From Pictodentalium vernedei (lineage: Eukaryota > Mollusca > Scaphopoda > Dentaliida > Dentaliidae): DNA of 64,000 nucleotides. Below are positions 21,794-33,228 of this stretch, in pieces (position 1 is the first letter of the stretch; the number at the start of each line of letters is the position of its first letter). Where the stretch lies: contig CM062294.1 in assembly GCA_031216915.1 (NCBI GenBank), forward strand, positions 392,699,217 through 392,763,216, in the 5' to 3' direction. Below the pieces are notes generated by a model. It saw nothing but the letters and a program-made list of their open reading frames with translations, was not told the DNA's origin and searched no databases. The position numbers and the translations under genes were made by a program.

Positions 21794-22026
21794 CCCTTTA
21801 ACAATGTAATGACATTAAACGACGGCGCTATGTACAAATATCCCTATTCAAGCTTTATTAATTTTTATCATTCACCTTTATGACTTAAACATAGCTTATG
21901 ACGCCTCACTGGAACGAGCTCGTTGCAATGAGAGTCATAAGCTATTTTTGAGACAAAATGAATTTTTGTTAGTTATTTCAAAAAAATGTATTGTAAATGT
22001 CGTCTACTATTCGGTTGAGTAAAGGG
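21794..22026 (+). mobile_element. MITE-A copy, diverged
   Basis: TTAA flanks at 21,790-21,793 and 22,027-22,030. Ends CCCTTTAACAATG and GTAAAGGG. The centre is a shortened palindrome with GGAACGAGCTCGTTGC. Confidence 0.88.
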
Positions 22027-22404
22027 TTAAAAGTGTACTCCTGAACAAATATTTCTTCAGTAAATCAGAAAACTCTATTCAATGGGAAATTTCTTCTTTT
22101 AAACTATATATCACTCAAAATCTTTTCTTTGAAGTCGATAAAAGAACCTCTCTCCATTTGTCTCACTTGAGACTTAAAAACTCACACGTGGAAATTTAAA
22201 ACAGGAGCAAATAACTTACAACTCATTCGATACGAAAGTTTCATTTATCTTCAGCATGCACACCAACTGCTTTTTTTTCTTATTTTCCCCATTGTGAATG
22301 GATTGTCTGAATTAAAACGTGGATCTGTCTCTCTCTCTATCTCTCTCATCATTGTTCCATTATGTACAAGATGACAATTTCTATCTGTGTATCTTGCCTG
22401 TTAA

Positions 22405-22552
22405 CCCTCCACCCACCACGAAAAGAGACGACACTACAAAACTTACAAAACATTTTCTCAATAACTTAGAGGGGGAGATAGTGAGCTAGAGTGAGCGAGA
22501 GAGATAGAGAGAGCGTGAGCGAGAGCGAGAGCGAGGGAGGGAGAGAGAGACA

Positions 22553-22598
<46 letters not shown>

Positions 22599-22972
22599 GT
22601 GGAGGCGCGTGAGTGTGTATGTATGAAAGTTGATGCGCCTGATCTACCTTGCTCACATTAAACCACTAACGTTAAAAGTGTAACATATAGGCCTATAAGG
22701 CCGGGTGCGTTATGTTTATGTAACGAATCTAAATATACTGTAAACAAATAATATATGCACATGTCACATAAATAAAGATTACTACTACTACTACTACTAC
22801 GAGAGTATTTATTTTTTCATTAAAGACACCGCTTATGACACCGTTCGTCGCAACGAACTCATTCTGATGGGTGTGACTATTATTTCGGCGCAAAAACTGA
22901 AAAAGATAAAAATTGAAAAAAGAGTTTTGTCAATAACGCAGGCCAGTTATGGATGTCACGCTGGGTAAAGGT
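22405..22972 (-). mobile_element. MITE-A copy interrupted by microsatellite and LINE-like tail
   Basis: TTAA lies at 22,401-22,404 and 22,973-22,976. The left part (CCCTCCACCCACCACG, GACGACACTACAAAAC) stops near 22,465, and the right part (TTATGACACCG, then CACGCTGGGTAAAGG) resumes near 22,810. Between them lie (GA)n-rich sequence and a segment ending ATAAATAAAGATTAC(TAC)n, typical of a LINE 3' tail. Confidence 0.75.
22483..22597. repeat. (GA)n-rich tract
   Basis: GAGAGCGAGAGAGA-type imperfect repeats ending in a pure (GA)n run. Confidence 0.95.
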
Positions 22973-23245
22973 TTAACTCTTTCACTGACACGCCAACTTT
23001 AGCACTATATGGAGGACCTCTATTTAAGCCTGTTTGCGAGGAAGTTTAATAACATTTATGACATACTTGAAATTCTGTCATCTGATTAAATGTTGGAAAG
23101 GGCTCTCTGAGCCCTTTCCAACAATTAAGCAGATGGTAGATTTGATCTGCGCATACCAGAACGTACAGATAATCGTCATAAAAAGGTAACAATAGTCGTT
23201 TTCGACAGCGTAAGTGTTAAAGGCCCCAATTATTCATCTACAAAC

Positions 23246-23996
23246 CAGGGGGTGGGGGGGGGGGGCACTAAAAATTTGCAAGACGTGACGTCCTATTTTT
23301 TATTCAGCTCCTTTTTACACCCACCCACCCCTACGTGAAAATTTTCTACTACCGTTCTCAGACACCCACCCCCCACTCTCCCATTAAAATCCAAAATAAA
23401 CTTATAAACTTAGTAGGCACAGCTGTCTTTAGGGGGGTTTCATAATGTTCTTAAACTGGTACCACCAATTTAAACCTCTGTGGGCTGCTGTGGGCCCCAA
23501 TCTACAAATGACAAGCTGTTCATTATCAGGCTTGGCCGGAGCAGGTGTACATATACAGGAACAAATTTTCATTTGAATTGTTGTGTCAGTATTCTCAGGT
23601 GCTTGCTACTTTCCTCTTCTATCCATACAAATTCTATTAATAAATAAATAACTTGGGTTGAATTTAGTGCATCAGAGAGAATTTTCCCAAAATATTGTCT
23701 GCACATTTTCAACATTTCGAACAAGACACCCACCCCCTACTAACGTGTGACATTTTCCCAGTTTAAGCCCAATATTCTTACATATAAAGCCTCCTGATGT
23801 TGTATTTATGTTAAGAGTGTGATGTACAACATCATCTTTAAGGTTTGAAACGCAAATGATGGTATATATTAGCTGATATATTTTTAAAAAATTCCAAAAA
23901 TTGCACAAGTTGGAAATGCACATTTTTGGCGCCCTCAAGAGACCCACCCACTCCCACGTCACGTCTTGCAAATTTTTGCCCCCCCCCCCCCCCCTG
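23246..23996 (+). mobile_element. hAT-like G-ended element, 751 bp
   Basis: Ends are CAGGGGGTGGGGGG and its complement. Inside each end is AAAATTTGCAAGACGTGACGT in inverted orientation. Flanking direct repeats TACAAAC occur at 23,239-23,245 and 23,997-24,003; 7-8 bp fits hAT. There is no transposase, and the minus-strand open frame at its right is non-specific. A second copy begins at 63,723. Confidence 0.88.
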
Positions 23997-24003
23997 TACA
24001 AAC

Positions 24004-24719
24004 CAGTGAAAATTTGAACAAGAATGGCAGTACCCCTATAGTCTAAAAGAAGTTGTCTTTCATTAAGCCTGGCTAGTTGTTACTAGGAATGGTGACAAAG
24101 AGTTTTAGAAAAGAATAGTTTATTGTGTTTCTAAGTGAACCCAACACACTATGACGTCTAGTATTCCCGAGTGTCTGTCTTTGTATCACAGCGCGCACAT
24201 TCACACTTTCCACTCAACTTCCCCTCCCCCTCCCCACCACTGCCTTTTTTCGTCGGCAGGACTAGTGCCCTATATCTTCTCATCGAAATATTGAATGTGT
24301 AGGTTATTTTTAAAATAATTTCTTTCAGCAAGTAGGCATAGGGGCTTAGTCTCCCCTACCGAAATTCCGTTTGATGCAAGGAGGGAAAGTACCTCGGGTA
24401 AATACTACATGTGGTTGGAACAAAGGAACACACACTGTAACCAGTACTTTTAATTCTAGATCCCCTTTGAAATTACACAGGATTATCTTTATTTAGATTG
24501 GTTCCTTCATGTGCCTGTGAGTTCATTGTGTACTAAAATTAAGCCACACAAGCCCAATTAAAGATAAGTACTTGTAATTAATTTTAGTCCAATATATTGT
24601 TGGTGGAATTCGCTCAAATACTTCGGCTTTACTTACACACCCCACACTATTCCACTCTATCCCACACCACCCACCTCCGCCCATCAACCCTGTGACTGAA
24701 CTGACTATAATAATGTTAA
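24004..24719. other. Unassigned sequence
   Basis: No recognised coding or repeat feature. Confidence 0.5.
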
Positions 24720-24956
24720 CCCTTTACGTAACATGAAAAGCAGACGATACTTGCAAAATAAATTCTTGAATAACTAATTTGTTTCATTTTTTTTTGTCTT
24801 AAAAACATAGGTTATGACCCCTCATTGGAACGAGCTCGACGAGCTCGTTCCAACGAGGAGTCATAACCTATGTTTTTGAGACAAAAAAATGAAAAAATAA
24901 TTGGCGACTTTTGAGAATAACGCTGACTGGGTTTGGCCGTTACGTTGGGTAAAGGG
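24720..24956 (-). mobile_element. MITE-A1 copy, near-complete
   Basis: Left TTAA (24,716-24,719); right TTGA followed directly by (GA)n. The arms differ at the variable site (CATTGG versus CCAACG); otherwise the element is well preserved. Confidence 0.93.
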
Positions 24957-24975
24957 TTGAGAGAGAGAGAGAGAC

Positions 24976-25014
<39 letters not shown>
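24957..25014. repeat. (GA)n microsatellite
   Basis: Starts at the right edge of the MITE copy. It creates a spurious Leu/Ser-rich minus-strand frame. Confidence 0.95.
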
Positions 25015-25017
<3 letters not shown>

Positions 25018-25579
25018 CGTACTCCTCTTATTTGTAATTTTATGACTATCACAGACATGTATTTTATCTAATGTATAGATAAGTTACTTTGTATACCTTA
25101 TTCGAGGTGAAAAGCAGACATAAATCAAAATCAAACCGGCGATACTTTCCGGTTACGTGCAAAAACAATTGAATTGGTATAGCTGAGGTGATAACGAAAA
25201 AAACCCACAACAACAACAAAAAAAAACAAAACACAATATCATGCAGATGGCGGATGTTTTTTATAATTTTGATTTTCTTTTACAAAGACATCGCTGGAAT
25301 TAAGGAATCGGGTAGTAGATCAGGCTTAATACGGGCCCGTTCCAATAAGGAGTCGTAAGTCCTTAGTTAAGTTTTGTGGCAAACAATGATAATGAAATTT
25401 CAATGGTGATTTTCGTAAATAGCGTTGGTGGGATATGTCTGTTTCGAATGGTAAAATGATAATTTAAAAATAGGCCGATGAAATCGCCAGATATGTACCC
25501 ATACGCGCAACTAGTAGAAAGCTGTATGACGGAGGGCCATCCCGGATGCCGACATTATGTACACCATACATGGTATGGG
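25015..25579. other. Mostly unassigned; possible MITE-A ghost
   Basis: Around 25,250-25,440 a CGGGCCCGTTCCAATAAGG stretch and a GGTGATTTTCGTAAATAGCG arm hint at a very old MITE-A. Too decayed to call. Confidence 0.4.
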
Positions 25580-26425
25580 TACATATAGAAATGGTTTGGA
25601 GGAGTTCCTAATTTGATGGATAAAGGGTTAATATCTCCGGATTAAATTATTAGATTTACTTAAAAACTATACAGCACAGCACATCAGTAACCTGAATACA
25701 TATATAAAGTAACCTGATAATCGGATTAATAACTTTTGAGTTATCGCATGCCGAAGAAATGGATTGGAGGAGTTCTCAATTTGAAGGATAAAGGGTTAAT
25801 ATTACAGGATCAAATTATCAGATTTACACCAAAAACTATACAGCTCGGCACATCAGTAACCTGAACACATATATGAAGTAACATGACAATCGGATTGCTA
25901 GTTTTTGAATTATCTCATGCCAAAGGGATTGGAGGAATTTTCAATTTGAAGGATAAAGGGTTAATATCTCCGGATCAAATTATCAGATATACACCAAAAA
26001 ACTCTACAGCTCGGCACATACTGATCACAAATATAAAGTAACTTGACAATCCAAGCAATATTTTTCAAGTTATCGAATGCCAAAGGGATTGGAGGAATTT
26101 TCAATTTGAAGGATAAAGGGTTAATATCTCAGGATCAAAATAACAGATTTACACCAAAAACTATACAGCTCGGAACATCAGTAACCTGAAGATATATATA
26201 TAAAGTAACATGAAATTGGATTGATATTTTTTGAGTTATCTCATGCCAAAGGGATTGGAAGAATTCTCAATTTGAAGGATAAAGAGTTTATATCTCAGGA
26301 TCAAATTATCAGATTTACACCAAAAACTATACAGCTTGGCACATCAGTAACCTGAACACAAATATAGAGTAACTTGACAATCCAAGCCAAGCAATATTTT
26401 TCAAGTTATCGAATGCCAAAGAAAT
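25580..26425 (+). repeat. 165-bp satellite, five copies
   Basis: The anchor GGATAAAGGGTTAATAT recurs at 25,618, 25,786, 25,951, 26,111 and, as a variant, 26,277 (steps 160-168 bp). Monomers also share AACTATACAGCTCGGCACAT and CAGTAACCTGAACACA. The array is bracketed by a related sequence on both sides, CCCGGATGCCG.CATTATGT, at about 25,542 and 26,460. Confidence 0.92.
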
Positions 26426-26630
26426 GGATATAGACGACGGACGGACGGACGAAGGGCAACCCCGGATGCCGGCATTATGTGTACCAAACATAGTATGGGT
26501 ACACATGAAAATGGTTTGTGGAAAATATAATGGAATGGATAATTTTAAACGGGAGCTAGTCACTCACCAAAATGTTGTCAATATTTGAGACTCCATTATA
26601 CTTACTTTCTTTTTATTCCAGTAATATTAA

Positions 26631-26757
26631 CCCTTTACCTGACGAATTGGAACCAGTCTCCCGCGTAAAATATAAATTCAGCAGAAGAAAAAATAAATAT
26701 TTTTAAAAAAAGTTTCAATAAAACCATATCATAAGGTCTTGTTGACATTTCTTAAAG
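26631..26757 (+). mobile_element. MITE-A2 left part
   Basis: TTAA at 26,627-26,630, then CCCTTTACCTGACGAATTGG and TTTCAATAAAACCATATCAT. The right arm GTCTTGTTGACATTTCTTAAA follows almost at once: the palindrome centre is deleted. Confidence 0.8.
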
Positions 26758-26769
26758 GGTGAAGATGAA

Positions 26770-27135
26770 GGTTTTATTTGTCATGCACTGTCCGAAGTTT
26801 AACGAGAAAAGCTGGGAGAATAGTAAAAAAGAGATCGCGAAATTACAGACCTCCTTTTATTTTTCCTTTCACTCCCCCTCCCCCACCCCCCTAAAAAAAT
26901 GAAAGTTTCAGTGACACTGTAGCTTAACTTGTGTGTTGTGTTTAATGAAAAGGATAATGTTCAATGTTTATGAAAGGATTATGAAATAAGATAAGAATTG
27001 TGATAATTGGGAATATGTTCATTTCTGTTCCCTGTATGCTAAGTTTTTGATAAAAATAATATGAGGTGTACACTGTACTAAAGAGCTGATGGTGGGTTAA
27101 TATGACCCCACAGTTAATGTATGTGGCCTTCATAG
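26770..27135. other. Unassigned sequence
   Basis: No gene recognised; C-rich stretch at about 26,875-26,892. Confidence 0.5.
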
Positions 27136-27139
27136 TTAA

Positions 27140-29880
27140 CTTATGTCAACGAAAGCTACCAAGTTACAGTGAAATTATTCCAAAACGAGTCATCCTATCA
27201 AGTTACATTGAAATCCCTTCATAAATATGGCCTGTAGACTGTGCTAAAGGTTTTCGGGCTTCAGGCCTGTGTAGCCATGACGGTAGACGGATTGCAACTA
27301 AAAGGGAACGTCCTCATCTCAACATTATACTGAGTCATTCTACTAAGTTACAATGAAATCACTTCACAAATACGACCTGTAGTCTGTGCTAAAGTTTTTC
27401 GGGTTTTGGGCTAGGGAAGCCATCGTGGTTGAACGATCGTGACCAAAAGGGGGCGTCGTCATCTGGGCATAATCTGGAGTGATCCTACGAAGTTACAATG
27501 AAATCCCTTCATATATGTGACCTGTAGACTGTGCTCAAGGTTTTCGGGCTTCGGGCCCCCGAAGCCATCGCAGTTAACCAAACACGACCAAAAAGGGATG
27601 CCATCATCTAGGTATTATATGGAGTCAACCTAACAAGTTACAATGAAATCCTTCTATAAATACGACCTATAGACTATGCTAAACGTTTTCGGGTTTTGGG
27701 CTCGGGCAGCCATCAAGGCTGAATGATCGCGGCCAAAAGGGGACGTTCTCATCTAGACATTATTTGGAGTCATCCTACTATTATTATTTATTGGTGGTTA
27801 AGGTCACATACTTATGAACAATGGCTAATCATGACCGTGACAGTTTTATGGGTGTAGGAAGCCGGAATAGCGGAGAGAACCACCGATCAACGGCGAGCAA
27901 CTGTCAGCTCCCCAACATACTAACTCCACACAAGCAGGGTTAGCATTGGTTGAAGACAAGTGCACCATCAACGTGCAGTACGCCTTGGTACACAACGCCA
28001 CCGTGCCCCCCCCCCCCCTCGCGGGCAATGGAGATGAAGTGTCTTGCCCCAGGACACAACGCGGTTGCCGCAGGTGGGATTCGAACCGAGGACCTCTCGG
28101 CTTTGCAGCCTGCACCTCTACCTACTGAGTCACCGCGCTCGCCGGAGTCATCCTACTAAGTTACAATGAAATTCCTTCATAAATATTACCTCTAGACCGT
28201 GCTAAAGGTTTTCGGGCTTCTAACTTCGGGCCCCTGTAGCCGCCACAGTTGCCCAATTGCTTCCAAAAGGAGATGTTTTCATCTAGACATAAAATGAAGT
28301 CAACCTACCAAGTTACAATGAAATCCCTTCATAAATATGACCTGCAGACTGTTCTATAGGTTTTTGGGCTTTGGGCTCGGGCAGCCATCATGGCTGAATG
28401 AGCACGACCAAAAGGAGACATTCTCATTTGAGCATAATCTGGAGTGATCCAACGAAGTTACAATGAAATCCCTTCATAAATGTGATCTGTAGACTGTGCT
28501 CAAGGGTATCGGGCTTCGGGCCCCTGTAGTGGTCACAGTTGACCAATCATGACCAAAAGGGGATGTCATCATCTAGGCATTATATGCGGTCAACCTAACA
28601 AGTTACAATGAAATCCTTCCACAAATACGACTTATAGACTATGTTAAAGGTTTTGGGGCTCGGGCAGCCGTAAAGGCTGAATGATCGTGACCAAAAGGTT
28701 ACGTGCTCATCTAGACATTATTTGGAGTCATCCTACTAAGTTATAATGAAATCTCTTCATAAATATGACATGTAGATTGAGCTAAAGGTTTTTGGGCTCC
28801 GGGTCCCTGTAGCCGTCACAGTTGCCCAATCGTGTCCAAAAGGGGCTGTTCTCATCTAGACATTATATGAAGTCAACATACCAAGTTACAATGAACTCCC
28901 TTCATAAATATGATCTGAAGACTGTACTAAAGGTTTTCGGGCTTCGGGCTCCGGCAGCCATCGTGGTTGAATGATCGCAACCAAAAGGGGACATTCTCAT
29001 CTGGGCATCATCTGGAGTGATCCTACGAAGTTACAATGGAATCCCTTCATAAATATGACTGTAGACTGTGCGCAAGGTTTCTGGGCTTCGGGCACCTGTA
29101 ACCGTCACAGTTGACCAATCACGACCAAAAGGGGGTGCCATCATCTTGACAATATATGGAGTCAGCCTAACAAGCTACAATGAAATCCTTCCATAAATAC
29201 GACCTATAGACTACGCTAAAGGTTTTGGGGCTCGGGCAGCCATCAAAGCTGAATGATCGCGATCAAAAGGAGGCGTTCTTATCTGGACATTATTTGGAGT
29301 CATCCTACCGAGTTACAATGAAATCCCTTCATAAATATGACCTGTAGACTGTGCTAAAGGTTTTCGGGCCCCTGTAGCCGTCACAGTTGCCCAATCACGT
29401 CCAAAAGGGGGCTTTCTCATCTAGACATTATATGAAGTCAACCTTCCAAGTTACAATGAAATCCCTCTATAAATATGACCTGTAGACTGTGTTAAAGGTT
29501 TTCGGATTTGGGGCCGGGCAGTCGTCACGGTTGACAGATCGCACCCAAACGAGGAAATTCTCATCTAGACATCATACGGAGTCATCCTTCCAAGTTACAA
29601 TGAAATCGCTCCATATTTAACATGACCTGCAGACTGTGCGAAAAGTTTTTGGGTTTCGGGCTTGGGCAGCCATCACGGTTGACAGATTATGACCAAAAGG
29701 GGACGATCTCATTTAGGCATTATACAGAGGCATCCTACCAAGTTACAATGAAATCCCTTCACAAATACGACCTGTAGACTATGCTAATGGTTTTCGGGTT
29801 TTGGGCTCGGGCATTCATACCGGTTGACCGATCGCGACCAAAAGGGGACGTTCTCATCTAGACATGACCCCAAACCTGCA
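27140..29880 (+). repeat. 145-bp satellite with four-monomer higher-order structure
   Basis: The anchor AAGTTACAATGAAATC recurs about 16 times, mostly 138-152 bp apart. Monomers alternate between type A (CCCCTGTAGCCGTCACAGTTG) and type B (CTCGGGCAGCCATCA..GCTGAATG). Each type has two subtypes, giving A1-B1-A2-B2 with a period of about 575 bp (anchors 28,158, 28,738 and 29,310). A SINE1 interrupts it at 27,781. Beyond the last monomer a different block (TTTCGTGACGATCAGACAAG) closes the array. Confidence 0.92.
27781..28143 (-). mobile_element. Full-length SINE1 with perfect 15-bp target duplication
   Basis: Direct repeats GGAGTCATCCTACTA flank it exactly (27,766-27,780 and 28,144-28,158). On the minus strand: a tRNA-like head with A box near 28,116-28,132 and B box GGTTCGAATCC (28,077-28,087); the core block GTGTCCTGGGGCAAGACACTT; a body; then an (AAT)-rich tail. 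This is the best reference copy of the family here. The overlapping open frames are not genes. Confidence 0.95.
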
Positions 29881-29884
29881 TATG

Positions 29885-30475
29885 AAATTTCGTGACGATC
29901 AGACAAGAACTATGGGGTGTAGCCTGTGCTAAAGGAAAATGTGAACAGACTCACAGATTTCCGCACGCGTGAAGCCAAAAATGTCAAGTTAAGCTAAAAA
30001 TCAGGAGCAAGGAAAACAAATTTAGGTGGCGAAAAGAAATATAAAAGGAGACTGGGACGAGCGTTGAAATTTTGGGAAAATGTATTTTTGCAGCTGCCGA
30101 ATCTGTAGATTCCGCATGGGGAGGTGGGGAGGTGGAGGAGGGGGCTTCGTTAGGTTAAGCTGCAGAATTCCATTTGTACACCTCCATGACTGTAAAGCTA
30201 CAAATCAGTATTGGTGGAGGGGCATAGGGTTACTGCTTTTAATCAATATTTGGAGAACTTTCATTACTTTTCAGTGTAAAAACTCCACATTTTGGACAAA
30301 TGTTTGGAAAAATTGCATTTGCACTCTGTCTGAAATTTCCTACTTTTTTCCATTTTAGGGCTTCATATTTCCAACGAAAACTGACGAATGATGAGGGGGG
30401 GGGGGGTAAGATACCCTTACCCCCTCCTCGTCTCACCGACCCTGGCCTCAATACATACACATACAGACTGCCCTT
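29885..30475. other. Unassigned sequence
   Basis: No gene recognised. G-rich stretches lie at about 30,118-30,142 and 30,396-30,407. Confidence 0.5.
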
Positions 30476-30477
30476 GT

Positions 30478-30607
30478 ACTCTAAAATCAGTTTGGTTAAA
30501 AGTCAACCCTAATCAACTGGATTGAGTGAATATGAACACACTTGGGTTCATATTCACTCAACCCCCGTTGATTTAGGTTAATTTTTAACCCAACTTATTT
30601 TAGGGTG
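30478..30607. mobile_element. Foldback MITE, about 130 bp
   Basis: Almost fully palindromic: ACTCTAAAATCAGTTTGG ... GAGTGAATATGAAC pairs with GTTCATATTCACTC ... CCAACTTATTTTAGGGT. The small loop is near 30,538. Tc1/mariner-like TA duplications cannot be confirmed. Confidence 0.78.
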
Positions 30608-30779
30608 TGTCAATCGCAGTTCTCAATATTGTTACATCCGACGATCACATTCAGGAAACCAAGATTAAAATATTTAATGTGCGGAAATTGACCTGTCTGT
30701 GCCAGGTTTTTCCCCCAAACGTGGAGATAAGGTTATTTTTATATCAAAGGGGCTATTCTCTGCTCCTACTAGCGAAGAG

Positions 30780-31135
30780 CAAGGACGACGCCTTCTTTGA
30801 AAATACTTTTTATTTAATCTCATTATTTCACAAGGATCCGTTTTTGTGGGATGACCTTCGTCGCGGCAACATCGTGGCCTCGCTCTTCCGAAGTGCAACG
30901 AAGGGATCTTTAGCCCGCACGGAGTATGTCTCTCTCTACACAAAGGCAGTCATGTTATCTCTCCACCCGATAGGACGGTAAGCTGTGACAGCGCCAACTC
31001 CACAATTGATAGGCTTTCAGCCAGAAAGAGTTCGGACACTTCGAGAACTTCCCCGATCGAGGTGAGGATCGATCCCGTAACCTCTGGCATGAGAGACCAT
31101 ATCATTCATCTTCTCATCCATCACTCTGCCTTGAG
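30780..31135 (-). mobile_element. SINE2 (Ser/Leu-tRNA-like), copy 1
   Basis: On the minus strand it opens GGCAGAGTGATGGATGAGAA and has a B-box-like GGGATCGATCC (about 31,066-31,076). It then aligns block by block with the plus-strand copy at 40,728: GTCCGAAC, CTATCGGG, AGAGAGA.A..CTCCGTG and AAGAGC.AGG. The plus-strand open frame at 30,607-30,981 is an antisense artefact of this SINE. Confidence 0.8.
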
Positions 31136-31205
31136 AATGGGGTTCCGATGGTCTTGAAAACTGTTAAAATAGTGTGATTGCATACACAGAGATTACACTT
31201 ATTAA

Positions 31206-31783
31206 CCCGTTGATCCCAAGTAGTATCTTCCATGTCAGTTCGCAGACAGCAGTTGGAAGAGTCCATATTTATTATTTGGGAGTAGACACATTAATATTTT
31301 CAACATGCAGTTCTTAGACTACACGTTGAAAATATTGATTGGTCTACCCCCAAAATTCACTAAGCGGCCATCCTACTTAACGAATTTATTTATGTATTTA
31401 TTGGTGTTTTAAGGTCACATATTTATGCACAATGGCTAATCATGACTGTGACAGTTTTGCGGGTGGAGGAAGTCGGAGTACCCGGAGAGAGCCACCGAGC
31501 AACGTCGAGCAACTGTCACCTCCCCAACATACGAACTCCACACAAGCAGGGTTAGCATTGGTTGAAGACAAGTGCACCATCGACGTGCAGTACGCCTTAG
31601 TACATAACGCCCCCCCCCCCCCCAAATGGAGATGAAGTGTCTTGCCCAAGGACACAACGCGGTTGACGCAGGTGGGATTCGAACCGCGGACCTCTACCTA
31701 TTGAGCCACTGCGCTCCCCACTTAATGAAATTATGACGGATATTGTTCATTGACCGGAAAAGCCCCAGCTCGTTTTCAAAGTG
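31206..31783 (+). mobile_element. MITE-B copy carrying a SINE1
   Basis: TTAA at 31,202-31,205 and 31,784-31,787. The MITE-B blocks (GTATCTTCCATGTCAGTTC, GAAAATATTGATTGGTCTAC, GCGGCCATCCTACTTAA) stop at the SINE and resume after it (TTAATGAAATTATGACGG). Confidence 0.88.
31387..31719 (-). mobile_element. SINE1 inserted in MITE-B
   Basis: Flanking repeats ACTTAACGAATT and ACTTAATGAAATT are near-identical. On the minus strand the tRNA-like head carries a GGTTCGAATCC B box and the GTGTCCTTGGGCAAGACACT block. The family tail, ending CACCAATAAATAC, is present. A poly-C stretch lies mid-element. Confidence 0.9.
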
Positions 31784-31787
31784 TTAA

Positions 31788-32255
31788 ATCTCCCACAAAT
31801 AAGTCGAACATCAGAAGCAGCGGCAGAAAATGGCTAAGCAGTCACCAATCTACTTCAAAGAACAGAATTTTATTTTCTAACAGTGAAAAGTAAAAAAAAT
31901 AAAATAAAAGCACTCGAAAACTTCAGAGGGGAAGTGCCTGCAGTTGATGTGGCATGTCTGTTTTCTATCATGAGCAATCTGGAAATTGCCAGCTTCTCTT
32001 TCCCCGACCATCTTACGAAACGAAGTGTCATTTGAAGATAAAGATACAAAACTAATTGAGTAAATTGAGGAGAATGATAACTACTGCGTAAAATGATTTC
32101 ATCACGCTAACAAGTGTTGATAAATTTAAGTTTGAGAATCAAAGATAGCTACCGTCAGGTATAGACGGAAGAGCAGGTGTGCATCTGTTAACGAGATATT
32201 ACGTCTGGCGAACAGTCTGGTAAAGGTTTGCGGTGGAATTCCTACTCTAGTAGCC
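31788..32255. other. Unassigned sequence
   Basis: No recognised gene. The block GGTGGAATTCCTAC near 32,231 also occurs at about 40,062, so part of this region may be a low-copy repeat. Confidence 0.45.
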
Positions 32256-32339
32256 AAGGACGGAGCAACCTGCGATGGGGTGTCAAGGGCCAAGAAACCG
32301 GTTGGCAAAGGGGCATATGTCCACTTCAATTTTTTCAAG

Positions 32340-32470
32340 AATAATGTTGAGAAAATGCACATTTTGGCTCCATACTGAACTAATTTCACAATCAGGCCAA
32401 AACAATGTTTCGGCCTGATTGAAAAATCTATTAATTGCGAAGCCAAAATGTGCTTTTCTTCTTGATGTAG
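32340..32470. repeat. Imperfect foldback
   Basis: GAAAATGCACATTTTGGCTC pairs with GAAGCCAAAATGTGCTTTTC, with an inner hairpin AATCAGGCC / GGCCTGATT. Confidence 0.75.
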
Positions 32471-32542
32471 AGGTTCGGGAGTCCCAAACATAGTTTTGTG
32501 TAATGTCTTCTCACCACGCATGCCACAAAGGCACATGGACTA

Positions 32543-32562
32543 CCACTAATATATATTAGTGG
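32543..32562. repeat. Perfect 20-bp palindrome
   Basis: CCACTAATATATATTAGTGG is self-complementary over its whole length. Possibly the junction of a foldback element or a chance AT-rich palindrome. Confidence 0.9.
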
Positions 32563-32569
32563 GTGGGTA

Positions 32570-32973
32570 CCCTTGTATGGCCCTACTCCTACACTAGTCT
32601 TTTTAAAATCTCACACCGCACTAGTCAAAATCTGAAAATTAATAAAACGGTATTAATGTGGATCCATTTTCAACTTTATATTTCCTGGACCGCACCATGG
32701 TAGATATGATACGCGCGTTCTTGAAATGTGTGCTTCTCTATTTCCATTGAGGTCCGTTGCCTTTGCTGGTTGCCTGAATGTGTCAGAAATTGTTTTGTTT
32801 CAATTTATTGGAGAGTGCCTATAGTGAGATTACGTGTTAACAACATACTTTGTCATGGTTTGAATTTCTGGCGAGCTACCCAGCAACTAGTTCAAATTTG
32901 TCCACCACTGATTGTTTTCTTACAGTTTATTGAAGAGTGCAGGTCAGGTCCCCAGATAAGATATTCATAGATG
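32570..32973. other. Unassigned sequence
   Basis: No recognised coding or repeat feature. Confidence 0.5.
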
Positions 32974-32977
32974 TTAA

Positions 32978-33224
32978 CCATTTACACGACGGAACAGTTA
33001 AAATCGGCCAGCGCTATTCACAAAAATCGCCAATTAATTTTCATTATTGTTTTCATTTTTTTGTCTCAAAAACATAGGTTGTCCCCTCCCTGGAACGAGC
33101 TGGACGAGCTCGTTCCAAAGAGGGGTCATAACCTATGTTTTTGAGACAAAAAATAATAGAAAAAAAATAGTTATTCAAGAATTTTGTTTGGAAGTGTCAT
33201 ATGGAAAAAATGTTAGGAAAAGGG
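32978..33224 (+). mobile_element. MITE-A1 copy sharing a TTAA with its neighbour
   Basis: Left TTAA 32,974-32,977; right TTAA 33,225-33,228, which is also the left flank of the next copy. Termini and palindrome are moderately diverged. Confidence 0.93.
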
Positions 33225-33228
33225 TTAA

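Noticed and set aside
28067-28143. A minus-strand tRNA gene
   Set aside because: Head of a full-length SINE with a 15-bp target duplication.
30607-30981. A 124-codon protein-coding frame
   Set aside because: Most of it is antisense to SINE2; the frame is not maintained in the 40.7-kb copy.
32126-32536. Minus-strand 136-codon frame, one of the longest
   Set aside because: No recognisable domain, it crosses a foldback repeat, and no splice or promoter context supports it.
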